Below, in pieces: positions 54,730 to 63,753 of a stretch of DNA of 64,000 bases (position 1 is its first letter; each line of letters starts with the position of its first letter). A program made the position numbers and the translations under genes. Origin of the DNA: Roseovarius sp. (GTDB lineage Bacteria > Pseudomonadota > Alphaproteobacteria > Rhodobacterales > Rhodobacteraceae); contig JARGOC010000005.1 of assembly GCA_029212365.1 (NCBI GenBank), forward strand, positions 124,001 through 188,000, in the 5' to 3' direction. The notes below the pieces were generated by a model. The model was not told the DNA's origin. It saw only the letters and a list, made by a program, of their open reading frames with translations, and made no database searches.

Positions 54730-55380
54730 CTAAATCTTGCCCATTCTCAAAAACGCGGCGCGTTCATGCATGCTCAGTAGGTCATCAAATCTGCTTATGA
54801 AAAGATTATCTGCTTGCGATTCACACCACTCAATCTCGAACCGTTTGCGCTGATAGGTCCGTTGCCACATCCCCTTTGGCTTGGGCGCTATCCAGTTGGC
54901 CGTGCCGGGTTCGCCGCCCAGCGCCATGCGCAGATTGTTGGCACGGCGCAACATGCGGTCATAGCGTTCTACAGACTGGCTGGAATACCCGACGTCATAA
55001 CAATGGCGGCAAAGGAAGTATCGGCCACCTGCAAACAGCTTGCCAACGCGCCGCCCACAATGCTGACCATTCACAACACCGGGGCAACGAAAGTAGGGCC
55101 GAGAATTGCCGAAATGGCAGTCAACATGGGTCAATCCAACGGATTGCTCAATCCGTTCCCATTCCTCGCCATATTGCCTCACATGATAGTTCAAAACCAG
55201 CTTCCCGGTTTGTGCTGCGCAGTCGATCCGCCCCACCTCCTCGCCAGAGACAGACCAAACCCAACTCCCTCGCCAGCCGGGGTTCAGACACCCTTCGCGG
55301 TGCATACGGTTCACATCCAATGAACGGCAATCCTCTGCCTTCTGCTTGTAACCTGTCCGTCCTGAGCCATATCCGCCCAT
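54730..55380 (-). CDS. zinc-ribbon protein of the integrative element, hypothetical
   Basis: 216 aa. It begins MGGYGSGRTGYK, a start I associate with element-borne hypothetical proteins, has a middle beta-rich stretch and then a four-Cys zinc ribbon (CPGVVNGQHCGRRVG ... FLCRHCYDVGY). The C-terminus is charged and helical. Function unknown; DNA or RNA binding is likely from the ribbon. RBS GGAGGCAG. Confidence 0.7.
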   Translation of the reverse strand: MGGYGSGRTGYKQKAEDCRSLDVNRMHREGCLNPGWRGSWVWSVSGEEVGRIDCAAQTGKLVLNYHVRQYGEEWERIEQSVGLTHVDCHFGNSRPYFRCPGVVNGQHCGRRVGKLFAGGRYFLCRHCYDVGYSSQSVERYDRMLRRANNLRMALGGEPGTANWIAPKPKGMWQRTYQRKRFEIEWCESQADNLFISRFDDLLSMHERAAFLRMGKI

Positions 55381-55684
55381 ATTTCTGCCTCCAGATATTT
55401 TCCGAAATCTATAGGGAAGTTTTACATTCGCTCAGGGACATTTCCCAAAATCCCTGAATCGTGTAAGCGCGTTTTTGACAGCCTACATCGGTCCCTAAAC
55501 ATGATTACTTATAGGGTTCGACCTCCCCCCACTTTTGCACCTAGGCCTATGGCAGAATGTATATATGTCCTGCTTTTTGTGACGCCTAAAAGCACTGCTC
55601 TGTCAGAAAGCGTCACAATTACCGTGCATGGGTCTGCACGGTTCCAGACCATGCACAGAATATGTGACAAGGTATGCACGGTAT
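55381..55684. other. inverted-repeat-rich region, possible origin of the element
   Basis: No gene. TTGTGACGC at 55577-55585 is inverted at 55610-55618; GTGCATGGGTCTG (55624-55636) pairs with 55645-55656 with one bulged base; TGCACGG recurs at 55635-55641 and 55675-55681. The repeats lie just beyond the winged-helix gene. Iteron-like origin or operator is inferred. Confidence 0.45.
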
Positions 55685-56074
55685 TTATGCGGGGGGTTTC
55701 CATTTCTTGAACGCCATGGTCGCCTTGGCACCATCCGACGTGCGGGCCTCAGCCAATGCCCATGTGGATGAGCGACCAACGCCAGATGGGCCTAGGTGCG
55801 GCGCTCGAGTCATGTGAATAAAACCACGTTGACGCAGTGCTTTGAACCACGGGCTGATTGTATTCCGGTGAACATACAGCGCATCTGCTGCGTCGCGGTG
55901 GCTTAGGAATATCTCGCCATTGTTGGTGCCATTATAACGTCGTTTCAATTCGATGTAGAGGGCGCGGGGACCAGGGGGCAGGGTTGCCCAAGCCTCCGTT
56001 GCTTGGAACCATTCGGGAAGCTGGACGAAACGCCCAGCCCCCTTTTTACCGTGCTTGTATGGTTTGCTCCCCAT
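55685..56074 (-). CDS. winged-helix protein of the integrative element, Rep-like
   Basis: 129 aa. A central winged helix is seen: ALYIELKRRYNGTNNGEIFLSHRDAADALYVHRNTISPWFKALRQRGFIHM, in which the second helix (RDAADALYVHRNTISPWF) is the recognition part. The N-terminus is basic. It resembles replication-initiator or phage regulatory winged helices. The ATG overlaps the upstream stop by one base (TGATG), so translation is coupled. Confidence 0.65.
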   Translation of the reverse strand: MGSKPYKHGKKGAGRFVQLPEWFQATEAWATLPPGPRALYIELKRRYNGTNNGEIFLSHRDAADALYVHRNTISPWFKALRQRGFIHMTRAPHLGPSGVGRSSTWALAEARTSDGAKATMAFKKWKPPA

Positions 56075-56244
56075 CAGTGCTTGTCCTGTCTGAGGCAGGC
56101 CAGAAAGACACGCATTGCGGTGATCTGGCAGGGACAGCCGCCGACAGACAACCAGACGGCACCTGCGGCCCCCTCAGCGCCTTTGCGGGCCATGATGTGC
56201 CACTTGCCATTGTGACGGGTGAGGCGGTGTTTTGGTTCAGTCAT
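56074..56244 (-). CDS. 56-aa hypothetical protein of the integrative element
   Basis: Begins MTEPKHRLTRHNGKWHIMARKG and carries a CPC motif in a hydrophobic C-terminal half. ATG at 56244 has GGAGG 6 nt upstream, better than the frame start at 56256. It overlaps both neighbours, indicating an operon. Function unknown. Confidence 0.6.
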   Translation of the reverse strand: MTEPKHRLTRHNGKWHIMARKGAEGAAGAVWLSVGGCPCQITAMRVFLACLRQDKH

Positions 56245-56338
56245 GCGCGCCTCCAAAGTGCAGAGCGGCGATTAGGCGGGCTTGGCGAATGGTGAGGCCA
56301 TAACGACGCGATATATAACGGATGCTTTGAGAGGTCAT
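56237..56338 (-). CDS. 33-aa hypothetical peptide of the integrative element
   Basis: Starts MTSQSIRYISRRYGLTIRQ and ends FGGAHD. GGAGGA sits 6 nt upstream of the ATG, which overlaps the previous stop (TAATG), and its own stop overlaps the next gene. The RRYGLT segment followed by helix-forming residues suggests a single helix-turn-helix-like unit. No family known. Confidence 0.5.
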   Translation of the reverse strand: MTSQSIRYISRRYGLTIRQARLIAALHFGGAHD

Positions 56339-56622
56339 TACACGTCCTCCTGATCTGCCAAGATGCGGGCCGATGGGGGGAAGCGCAGTGCTGCCCGGTC
56401 AAAACCTTGTTTTAATGAATAATAAGCAACGTTCTGAGGGCCGCGATATTCTGCGTGGATCGGCCAGTTATAGTGATGCCGCAAACGGTGGATGATTGCG
56501 CCCAACCGCCAGCCGTGTACCTCCCTAATCTCGGTGCGGTGGCTGATGGTCCGGTTGTTCAAGAGGGCTTTGCAAGTCCAGAACACCTGCGATTTGTTAG
56601 AATAGAATCTGTCTTGTGACAT
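56338..56622 (-). CDS. helix-turn-helix protein of the integrative element
   Basis: 94 aa. TISHRTEIREVHGWRLGAIIHRLRHHYNWPIHAEYRGPQNVAYYSL is a winged-helix pattern found in phage-type HTH proteins. ATG at 56622 with AAGGA upstream; the longer frame to 56868 would cross the AlpA gene. DNA binding is predicted; its target is not known. Confidence 0.65.
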   Translation of the reverse strand: MSQDRFYSNKSQVFWTCKALLNNRTISHRTEIREVHGWRLGAIIHRLRHHYNWPIHAEYRGPQNVAYYSLKQGFDRAALRFPPSARILADQEDV

Positions 56623-56734
56623 TCTTTTTTCCTTACGGTTGATGCCGCAAGGCGCTGGGCTTAAGATAGAGACATTCCTTGCAGGGAAAACGCTCCACCC
56701 GCCGCCCATGCGCTTTGCATGGCGGGGGGTGAAG

Positions 56735-56905
56735 TTATTCAGCGGCGACTTTGAGAATGGCGTCGATATCGGATTCATTCCAATACAGACGCGCGCCGAA
56801 TTTGATCGGTTGGGGTAAGCGGCCCAGTTCCACATCGCGATAGATCGATGAACGACTACGCCCGCCAATTTTTTCCTGAAGATCGGGGAAGGATAGGTAT
56901 TTCAT
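56735..56905 (-). CDS. AlpA-family regulator / excisionase-like
   Basis: 56 aa: MKYLSFPDLQEKIGGRSRSSIYRDVELGRLPQPIKFGARLYWNESDIDAIL. This is the AlpA/MerR-like winged helix, with the strand pair recognised by PIKFGARLYW. AlpA proteins of P4-type elements activate the integrase or act in excision. RBS GAGGT 6 nt upstream. A typical partner for the DUF4102-type integrase next door. Confidence 0.85.
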   Translation of the reverse strand: MKYLSFPDLQEKIGGRSRSSIYRDVELGRLPQPIKFGARLYWNESDIDAILKVAAE

Positions 56906-56983
56906 GCTGCACCTCTGAGTTTGGTAACCTTCACTCGCACACGAAGCAGCAGTTGTTTATTGCGAAATAAGGGCGCCGCTAAA

Positions 56984-57667
56984 TCACAAGGAATCCCGAT
57001 ATTTTTCCGCTTGGGTTACGATGTCCCGAACGGCCTGAGGTGTCTTTTGAGTATGTTGAAGGATTTCTGTAATTTGTTGGTATGATGCGTTTTGCTCACG
57101 GGCATCAAGCACACGAAGATACTGAAGCCGTTTGGATTTGTGCAACCGGGTCAAGGTCTTAATACTATGGTGCCTCAAACTCGCGAGGTACTCGCTTAAA
57201 CCCTCTATCTGTGGTTCGATCGGTGCATTTGGATCAAATGCAATTGCCACGCCGCCAATTGGGATAAGTTTCGTCCAGTTCTGGAAATCATCTGAGGCCT
57301 GAGAAATGTCCCAGTAGTTTAATGAACGTTGATGTAGCGGTGAGCGGGATGTACTTTTATCGGGCCATACTGAATTCCAAGAATAGATTGGGTTTGGAAG
57401 CGGTGAAATTCCAACGGATGAAGTTTCAGCGGGAGAAAGGCCAAAAAGCAATTTCTCAAAGGCTGGTTCCCATAACAATTGCTCAGGAATCTCAGAGGAT
57501 ACTGTTTCTCTCCAATGTGCGAGGGCTTTGAGGAGGTAGGTTGTTCTTGTCAGTCGTTTGCGGCGCAAAAATTCCCAACGCCACTGAAGTTCATTCCATT
57601 CTGTATTGCCAGCATATTCATCAGACTGGTTCCACTTAGGACATCCCCAATTTTCACCTTCAGACAT
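56984..57667 (-). CDS. DUF6499-like protein of the integrative element
   Basis: 227 aa. The N-terminal WNELQWRWEFLRRKRLTRTTYLLKAL block resembles the short 'transcriptional regulator-like' N-terminal domain (DUF6499, from memory) carried by many mobile elements. The C-terminal part is helical and polar. Only moderately confident. The start overlaps the integrase stop by 8 bp. Low G+C (about 47% in a 60-base sample). Confidence 0.55.
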   Translation of the reverse strand: MSEGENWGCPKWNQSDEYAGNTEWNELQWRWEFLRRKRLTRTTYLLKALAHWRETVSSEIPEQLLWEPAFEKLLFGLSPAETSSVGISPLPNPIYSWNSVWPDKSTSRSPLHQRSLNYWDISQASDDFQNWTKLIPIGGVAIAFDPNAPIEPQIEGLSEYLASLRHHSIKTLTRLHKSKRLQYLRVLDAREQNASYQQITEILQHTQKTPQAVRDIVTQAEKYRDSL

Positions 57668-58850
57668 GCAGAAGGCTCACAACATTGTTTATTTGCTCCA
57701 CGCAATGGAAGCCCCATCTCTCAATCAACGCGCGCCGTTGCTCCAAGAAATCGGTACGCTTGTAAGCCTTCACTGTCTTGGAACCGACAATATGGCTAAT
57801 GCACATTTCGGCCACGTCATGTGGGGCGTTGGTGGCTTCTGCCAACCATACGCGCAGTGACGTTCTAAAGCCGTGGGGACGTTCTTTCATGCCGCGACGA
57901 TCCATAAAGACGGTCATGGTCATATCAGAAATCACGCCCCGTTTGTTGCCGGGGAACAGGTATCCATCGCGGGCAAACTTGCGCGCCTCAGCAATCACCC
58001 GCTGGGCCTCAGTTGAAAGCGGTACGCGAAATTCCTTAGTTGCGCCTTTGCGGCCTTTCATATCCTCAGCCGGGATTGTCCAAATGTCACCATCGATCTG
58101 GTCCACGTGGATATTGCGCAACGGGCCAGAGCGCGCGCCAGTCAGGATCAACAGCCGCAAGGCAAGTTCGGTGATACTGCCCCCAAGGGATTGATAGAAT
58201 TCAGGCACGTCCTGCCATGCGAGGGACGGGACGTTTGTAACCGTGTGACGTTGCTTGCCCAGCAATGCCTTGGCCTTGTCGGTGGCTTGCAGGTCCACGT
58301 CCAAGCCCAGCGCCGCCGCATGGCGTAAAACGATGCTAAGGCGGCTCATAGCCTTTTCAGCAGTTGCGGCCTTGCTATGCCAGATCGGGGCCAAAGTATC
58401 GCGGATATCCTTTTGGTCGATATCGGCAACAGGCACTTGGCCCAGCTTGGGCAGAATGTGTAGTTCCAGTGGTGAAAACCAACGCCCGGCTTTCCCGTCG
58501 CCTTTCAATTCGGCTTTGCGACTTTCAAAAGCATCAAGCGCGATATCGGCCAGCTTGTGAATGTTGCGCGCGGCCTCACGTCTTTGGCGTTCCCTCTCTT
58601 TGATCGGGTCCAAGCCTTGCCGAACCAACGCGCGCCATTGATTGGCGGATTCGCGGGCCTCTTTCAGCGAAACGTCAGGATAGGCACCTAAGCCCATTTC
58701 ACGCCGCCGCCCATGGGGCGTCACCCGCAATACCCATTGCGCGCCACCATCGGCCCGTTTGACCAACCAAAGCCCCCCACCATCGGCATGTTTGCCCGCT
58801 GGTGCAGCTTTTGCCGTCGATGCGCTTAGTCGGTTTGTGGCGCGGCCCAT
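57660..58850 (-). CDS. tyrosine-type site-specific integrase (P4-like, DUF4102 N-terminus)
   Basis: 396 aa. N-terminal DUF4102 DNA-binding domain (GKHADGGGLWLVKRADGGAQWVLRV), SAM-like core-binding domain, then the catalytic domain with Arg240 in TGARSGPLR, the HxxR pair His326/Arg329 (HGFR), His353 and Tyr363 in AYKRTDF. All expected catalytic residues are present. It integrates into the tRNA-Leu 3' end (inferred from the att copies). ATG at 58850 is used; the TTG at 58856 is an alternative. Confidence 0.93.
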   Translation of the reverse strand: MGRATNRLSASTAKAAPAGKHADGGGLWLVKRADGGAQWVLRVTPHGRRREMGLGAYPDVSLKEARESANQWRALVRQGLDPIKERERQRREAARNIHKLADIALDAFESRKAELKGDGKAGRWFSPLELHILPKLGQVPVADIDQKDIRDTLAPIWHSKAATAEKAMSRLSIVLRHAAALGLDVDLQATDKAKALLGKQRHTVTNVPSLAWQDVPEFYQSLGGSITELALRLLILTGARSGPLRNIHVDQIDGDIWTIPAEDMKGRKGATKEFRVPLSTEAQRVIAEARKFARDGYLFPGNKRGVISDMTMTVFMDRRGMKERPHGFRTSLRVWLAEATNAPHDVAEMCISHIVGSKTVKAYKRTDFLEQRRALIERWGFHCVEQINNVVSLLHV

Positions 58851-58914
58851 TTTCAATCCACCTCTCTATCCCCCTCAACATATGGTATGTCATGGGGTAT
58901 TGTGAAGTGCCGTG

Positions 58915-58944
58915 AAATAGGTTTTTCTCTAAAAACCTCTATTT
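58915..58944. promoter_or_regulatory. hairpin upstream of the integrase
   Basis: AAATAGGTTTTT pairs with AAAAACCTCTATTT across a 4-nt loop (one mismatch). It lies in the 143-bp gap between the integrase start and attR; it may be a terminator that shields the int promoter, or part of the arm region. Confidence 0.4.
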
Positions 58945-58993
58945 TACAGGGGTTTCCGTGTTTCATGGTGTATCAAGATGTAGGGCTTGGATG

Positions 58994-59009
58994 CCCACCG
59001 CCCGCACCA
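58994..59009 (+). repeat. attR copy of the tRNA-Leu 3' end
   Basis: CCCACCGCCCGCACCA is identical to the last 16 bases of tRNA-Leu (54584-54599), in the same orientation, followed by chromosome sequence. Confidence 0.9.
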
Positions 59010-59208
59010 TTTTTGATTGGCCTACTGCCTTCGGCTACGTGAGGCTGGTTTTGTTCTAGGTTTGGCCTCTCACCGTACCAATGGCTCATCCGAAGGAAGA
59101 TGTCGAAGCAATCGAAACATATGCAGGCGATATGCGTTTGGCGAAAAACGACGAGAGCTGTGAATGCAAACCGAGTTGTGTCACTCACAGCCCCGAGAGG
59201 TTAGCGGA

Positions 59209-60927
59209 TCAATCCCGCACGCCTGAGAAACGTTCTTGCCAGTCTTCGCGCGCCTCATCTGTGATCTTGGCAAAAGCCACCTCGGGCACGTCAAAGGCGT
59301 GGCCTGCGGGCAGTACATGCAGTGCCTCTGTCACATCCTCAGGCCAGCTGTCATCGGTGCAGCGCATCGCCGTCAGCATTGCGGCCGAGGCATCGGGGAT
59401 GAATGGCTCGGACAACACAGCGTAAAGACGGATCAGGTTCAGCGCCAAACGGATTTGTGCGGCGGCCATATCCGGGTCTGTCTTCACTGCTGTCCAGGGG
59501 GCGACGGTTTGTAGATATTCGTTGCCCGCCACCCAGATCGCCCGCAGCTCAGCGGCGGATTTGCGCACTTCCATCGCTTCCATATGGCCCTCATAGGCGC
59601 GAATGCGGGTGGTCAACTCATCAATCAAAGCCTGTTCCGGTGCGCCCCATTGGCCCCCCTCGGGCACAGCTTCGCTAAACTTGGAGCGGCAAAATTTGGT
59701 GACCCGGCTCACGAAATTGCCCAGCACATCGGCCAAATCCTTGTTCACCGAAGATTGGAAGTTTTCCCAGGTGAATTCACTGTCAGAACTTTCCGGCACA
59801 TGGCTGAGCAACCACCAGCGCCAATAATCCGGCGGCAGAATTTCCAGCGCCTGATCCATGAACACGCCGCGTCCCTGGCTGGTGCTGAACTGCCCGCCGT
59901 CATAATTCAGGTAGTTGAACGACTTGATGTAATCGACCAGTTTCCAATCCTCGCCCGATCCCAAAATCGTGGAGGGGAAGCTAAGCGTATGAAATGGAAC
60001 GTTATCTTTGCCCATGAATTGTGTGTATTGCACATCATCAGCGCCCTTGTCGGTGCGCCACCAGCGCTCCCAGTCGGCCTCTTGCAGCCCGTTGGCCTCG
60101 GCCCATTCGGCGGCGCAGGCGATATATTCGATCGGGGCGTCGAACCAGACATAGAACACTTTGCCCTCCATCCCCGGCCAATCGGCATCGCCCTTCTTGA
60201 CCGGAATACCCCAATCCAGATCACGGGTGATGCCGCGGTCTTGCAGGCCGTCGCCATCATTCAGCCATTTGCGGGCAATTGATGTGGTCAGAACGGGCCA
60301 ATCTACCTTGCTGTCGATCCAGGCGTTCAGCTGGTCGCGCATTTTGGATTGGCACAGATAGAGGTGCTTGGTCTCGCGCACTTCCAGATCGGTCGAGCCG
60401 GAAATGGCGCTGCGCGGGTCAATCAGATCAGTTGGGTCAAGCTGCTTGGTGCAGTTTTCGCATTGATCGCCACGCGCCTTGTCATAGCCGCAGTTGGGGC
60501 AGGTGCCCTCAATATAGCGGTCCGGCAGATAGCGCTTGTCGGTGTTGGAATAGACCTGTTTTTCACTGACTTCACGGATCAGATCAGCCTGCGCCAAACG
60601 TCCGGCAAAATGCTGGGTCAACTTGTGGTTCTGTGGGCTGGAGGAGCGCCCAAAGTGATCAAAACTCAGTCGGAACCCCTTGGCAATCTTGGCCTGCACA
60701 TCGTGCATCTCGGCGCAATAATCGGCCACGGGTTTACCTGCCTTGGCAGCAGCCAGTTCAGCCGGGGTGCCGTGTTCATCAGTGGCACACAAGAACAACA
60801 CCTCATGCCCGCGCCCGCGCAGGTAGCGCGCATAGAGATCGGCAGGCAGTTGGCTGCCCACCAGATTGCCCAGATGTTTGATCCCATTGATATAGGGGAT
60901 CGCCGAGGTGATGAGATGCCGTGCCAT
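59209..60927 (-). CDS. metG: methionyl-tRNA synthetase
   Basis: 572 aa class-I synthetase. HIGH-like HLGN is in the first 20 residues (INGIKHLGN), the zinc knuckle has four cysteines ([17 protein letters not shown]), WDWGIPV-type and [10 protein letters not shown] motifs follow, and the KMSKS region is FSTSQGRG in which the usual lysines are absent. The anticodon-binding helices complete the protein. ATG at 60927 is used; the frame to 61077 is rejected. Divergent from nothing; follows the YceI gene on the same strand. Confidence 0.95.
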   Translation of the reverse strand: MARHLITSAIPYINGIKHLGNLVGSQLPADLYARYLRGRGHEVLFLCATDEHGTPAELAAAKAGKPVADYCAEMHDVQAKIAKGFRLSFDHFGRSSSPQNHKLTQHFAGRLAQADLIREVSEKQVYSNTDKRYLPDRYIEGTCPNCGYDKARGDQCENCTKQLDPTDLIDPRSAISGSTDLEVRETKHLYLCQSKMRDQLNAWIDSKVDWPVLTTSIARKWLNDGDGLQDRGITRDLDWGIPVKKGDADWPGMEGKVFYVWFDAPIEYIACAAEWAEANGLQEADWERWWRTDKGADDVQYTQFMGKDNVPFHTLSFPSTILGSGEDWKLVDYIKSFNYLNYDGGQFSTSQGRGVFMDQALEILPPDYWRWWLLSHVPESSDSEFTWENFQSSVNKDLADVLGNFVSRVTKFCRSKFSEAVPEGGQWGAPEQALIDELTTRIRAYEGHMEAMEVRKSAAELRAIWVAGNEYLQTVAPWTAVKTDPDMAAAQIRLALNLIRLYAVLSEPFIPDASAAMLTAMRCTDDSWPEDVTEALHVLPAGHAFDVPEVAFAKITDEAREDWQERFSGVRD

Positions 60928-61098
60928 GCGCGCCTTGCCATTAAGAGGTTTGAGCGGCACATCTAACGCAGGATCTGGGCGCGCGCCAGCACAACAATTG
61001 TTGTTATTGTGCTCAACGTGGGTCGTGCACCCATCCACCGCAGGCCAAACAGTACATGCCAGTCCTGTTGCCGACAATCTGGCGTCGCTTAAAACACT

Positions 61099-61653
61099 CT
61101 ACTGCGTGATCCGGGCCATGATGCGCAATCCGATATGTGGTCCCACAAAACCAGGGAACCCGACAGCGCCAAAATCACGCCGATCAATGCTGCCGCTCAG
61201 CAGAACAGTCAGCTTGCTGCGATCTCCTAAATCGGTGCCACGTTGACGAAACAATTTGGCTTTCAGGGTGACAGGGCGCGTCACGCCGCGCACCGTCAAC
61301 GTGCCAGTCACCGTCGCGCCATTCAGATCGCCTTTGAATTGGCTGGATTGAAACCGGATGATGGGATGCGCTTGTGTGTCCAGCACCTGCGGGCTTTTCA
61401 GCGCCTTGGTGGCAAAGACAAACCCCGCTCGGGCGCCATGGGCGTTCAAACTCACATCCACCTGGCTGGCAGATAAATTGTCCAGATCAATCAACATGTC
61501 CGCCGATTGCACCGGCATCTCGCCCTGCTTTTCAGCGCCCTCAAACGTGTAGCTGAATGTTACCTCAGACTGTGCAGCATCCAGCGTATAGCGCGCAGGG
61601 CCGCCATGGGCAAAGCTTGCAAGACAGCAGATCAACACAGCAAGTCGGAACAT
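61099..61653 (-). CDS. exported YceI family protein
   Basis: 184 aa with a signal peptide (ending about residue 17, ASFAHG). The mature part is the YceI lipocalin-like barrel: ARYTLDAAQSEVTFSY, GTLTVRGVTRPVTLKAKL and the C-terminal RRDFGAVG. Binds isoprenoid or amide lipids by family. AAGGAG upstream of ATG; the open frame to 62007 is not used. Confidence 0.88.
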   Translation of the reverse strand: MFRLAVLICCLASFAHGGPARYTLDAAQSEVTFSYTFEGAEKQGEMPVQSADMLIDLDNLSASQVDVSLNAHGARAGFVFATKALKSPQVLDTQAHPIIRFQSSQFKGDLNGATVTGTLTVRGVTRPVTLKAKLFRQRGTDLGDRSKLTVLLSGSIDRRDFGAVGFPGFVGPHIGLRIMARITQ

Positions 61654-61798
61654 GAAATCTCCTTTTAGAGCATCACCATAGTGGCCTTGGGCAAAATGAC
61701 ACGGTTTATCTAAGCCACGTCCCTGTAACGCGGACTTTGAGGGTGACGCCGCCGGATTTTCCGCTAGGGTCTGCGCACCGACCAAAAGGAAATACATC

Positions 61799-62842
61799 AT
61801 GCAGACCAAAGAACTGGGCCGCACTGGCATTCGCGTGAGCACTTTGTGTCTGGGATCTATGACCTGGGGCACACAGAACACGCAGGACGAAGGCCACGCC
61901 CAGATTGATCTGGCACTGGCGCGCGGTATCAATTTCATCGACACCGCCGAGATGTATCCGGTCAATCCCCTGCGGCCTGAAACGACAGGGCGAACCGAGG
62001 AAATCATTGGTCACTGGTTTGCCCGCACAGGACGGCGCGGTGATGTGGTACTGGCCACCAAACATTCCGGCGAGGGGTACAAAGGCGCGCGTGACGGCGC
62101 GCCGATTTCATCCAAAACCATCCCGCAGGCGATCGAGGACTCGCTCAAAAGGTTGCAAACAGATGTGATCGACCTCTATCAATTTCACTGGCCCAATCGC
62201 GGCAGCTATATGTTCCGCCAAAACTGGAAGTTTGATCCCTCCAGCCAAAACCGGGCAGAAACCCTGGCCCATATGGAAGACGCCTTGGGCGCGTTGCAGC
62301 GCGAGGTGGATCGCGGCACGATCCGTGCCTTTGGCCTGTCAAATGAAAGCGCCTGGGGCACGTCGCAATGGTTGCGCGTGGCGGGCGAAAAAGGCGGCCC
62401 GCGTGTGGCCTCTATCCAGAACGAATATTCATTGATGTGCCGCCTGTTTGACACTGATCTTGCCGAGTTGAGCGTGAATGAGGATGTCGGCCTGCTGGCG
62501 TTTTCGCCTTTGGCCACGGGGCTGTTGACCGGAAAATACCAAAACGGCGCTGTGCCCGAAGGCTCGCGCATGTCGCATGTGGCCAGTCTGGGCGGGCGCG
62601 TTGGCCCGCGCGCCTTTGCGGCGGTGGAGGCCTATCTGGAGGTTGCTAAAAACCACGGGCTGGACCCGGTGCAAATGGCGCTGGCCTGGTGTTTGACACG
62701 GCCTTTCATGTGTTCGGCCATTTTTGGGGCCACAACAACAGAGCAACTTGAGCGGGCGCTGGGCGCGGCTGAATTGACTCTTTCACAGAGCGTCCTGGGC
62801 GATTTGGACGCCGTCCACCGCGATCATCCGATGCCTTACTAG
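61799..62842 (+). CDS. aldo/keto reductase (Tas-like)
   Basis: 347 aa NAD(P)H-dependent TIM barrel. The catalytic tetrad appears as the Asp/Tyr in FIDTAEMY, Lys in VLATKHSG and His in YQFHWPNRG. Reduces aldehydes or ketones; the sequence resembles the E. coli Tas-type long form. Substrate unknown. AAGGAA upstream of ATG. Confidence 0.9.
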   Translation: MQTKELGRTGIRVSTLCLGSMTWGTQNTQDEGHAQIDLALARGINFIDTAEMYPVNPLRPETTGRTEEIIGHWFARTGRRGDVVLATKHSGEGYKGARDGAPISSKTIPQAIEDSLKRLQTDVIDLYQFHWPNRGSYMFRQNWKFDPSSQNRAETLAHMEDALGALQREVDRGTIRAFGLSNESAWGTSQWLRVAGEKGGPRVASIQNEYSLMCRLFDTDLAELSVNEDVGLLAFSPLATGLLTGKYQNGAVPEGSRMSHVASLGGRVGPRAFAAVEAYLEVAKNHGLDPVQMALAWCLTRPFMCSAIFGATTTEQLERALGAAELTLSQSVLGDLDAVHRDHPMPY

Positions 62843-62850
62843 ACGCCACC

Positions 62851-63753
62851 TTGGAACTCTGGATCATCATATCAATCGCGGCGGCTGCGTTTCAAACGCT
62901 GCGCTTTATGCTGCAAAAGATGCTCAGCATGGGCACGCTGTCCACAGCGGGCACCACTTTTGCGCGTTTTGTCTATGCAGCCCCCTTCACCTGGGCATTG
63001 GCTGCGGGGTATCTGGCGTGGCGTGGCATAGAGATACCAGCGTTATCGGGCTGGTTTTGGATCTATGCGCTCAGCGGTGGTCTGGCGCAGATAGTGGCCA
63101 CGTTTTGCGTTGTGCTGATATTCCAAGCCCGCAATTTTGCTGTCGGCATCACCTTCAAGAAAACCGAAGTGATCCAGACGGTCATCCTGGGCCTTGTTGT
63201 CTTGGGGGATCGGGTCAGCAGCGCAGGTGTGGTGGCGATTGTTATTGGCCTTGTGGGTGTGTTGATCCTGTCAGATCCGCCAGGTGGGCAGGGGGGATGG
63301 ATACAGCGTCTGGCCAACCGCGCGGCGGGGCTTGGCCTTATCTCGGGGACATTATTTGCCGTTTCGGCCATCGGGTATCGCGGCGCCACACTTGAGATCG
63401 CGCATGACGATTCCTTCCTGCGCGCTGTGGTCTCGGTGGCGGTGGTCAACCTGTCCCAAACCCTGGCCATGGGCCTGTGGCTGCGCTGGCGTGAACCGGG
63501 GCAATTGACGTCTATCTGGGCCGCACGGCGCAAAGCCGTCTGGATCGGGGTGACCAGCATGGCGGGGTCTCTCAGCTGGTTCACAGCCTTCACCATGCAA
63601 AACGCGGCCTATGTTTTTGCCGTGGGCCAGATCGAGGTGATTTTCTCGCTCCTGGCCTCGGTTCTGTTCTTTCACGAAAAAATTACAAGCCGCGAATTCT
63701 GGGGTATCGCCCTGCTGAGCGCCAGCATTCTGGTGTTGGTGGTGATGGGGTGA
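62851..63753 (+). CDS. DMT-superfamily (EamA-type) transporter
   Basis: 300 aa with about ten hydrophobic spans in two EamA repeats; the second repeat closes with YVFAVGQIEVIFSLLASVLFFHEKI, a typical DMT signature. The start is TTG, 8 nt after the aldo/keto reductase stop, so they are an operon. Transport substrate is unknown. Confidence 0.85.
   Translation: MELWIIISIAAAAFQTLRFMLQKMLSMGTLSTAGTTFARFVYAAPFTWALAAGYLAWRGIEIPALSGWFWIYALSGGLAQIVATFCVVLIFQARNFAVGITFKKTEVIQTVILGLVVLGDRVSSAGVVAIVIGLVGVLILSDPPGGQGGWIQRLANRAAGLGLISGTLFAVSAIGYRGATLEIAHDDSFLRAVVSVAVVNLSQTLAMGLWLRWREPGQLTSIWAARRKAVWIGVTSMAGSLSWFTAFTMQNAAYVFAVGQIEVIFSLLASVLFFHEKITSREFWGIALLSASILVLVVMG

Larger units (their letters stand above)
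54600..59009. mobile_element. small integrative element in tRNA-Leu, satellite-like
   Basis: A 16-bp sequence from the tRNA 3' end (54584-54599) is repeated at 58994-59009, bracketing 4.4 kb. All recognised genes are on the minus strand: integrase, DUF6499-like, AlpA-like, HTH, two very small genes, winged-helix and Zn-ribbon protein. It carries no capsid, tail, conjugation or cargo-resistance gene. The layout resembles a minimal prophage satellite or a degraded prophage (inference). Confidence 0.85.
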
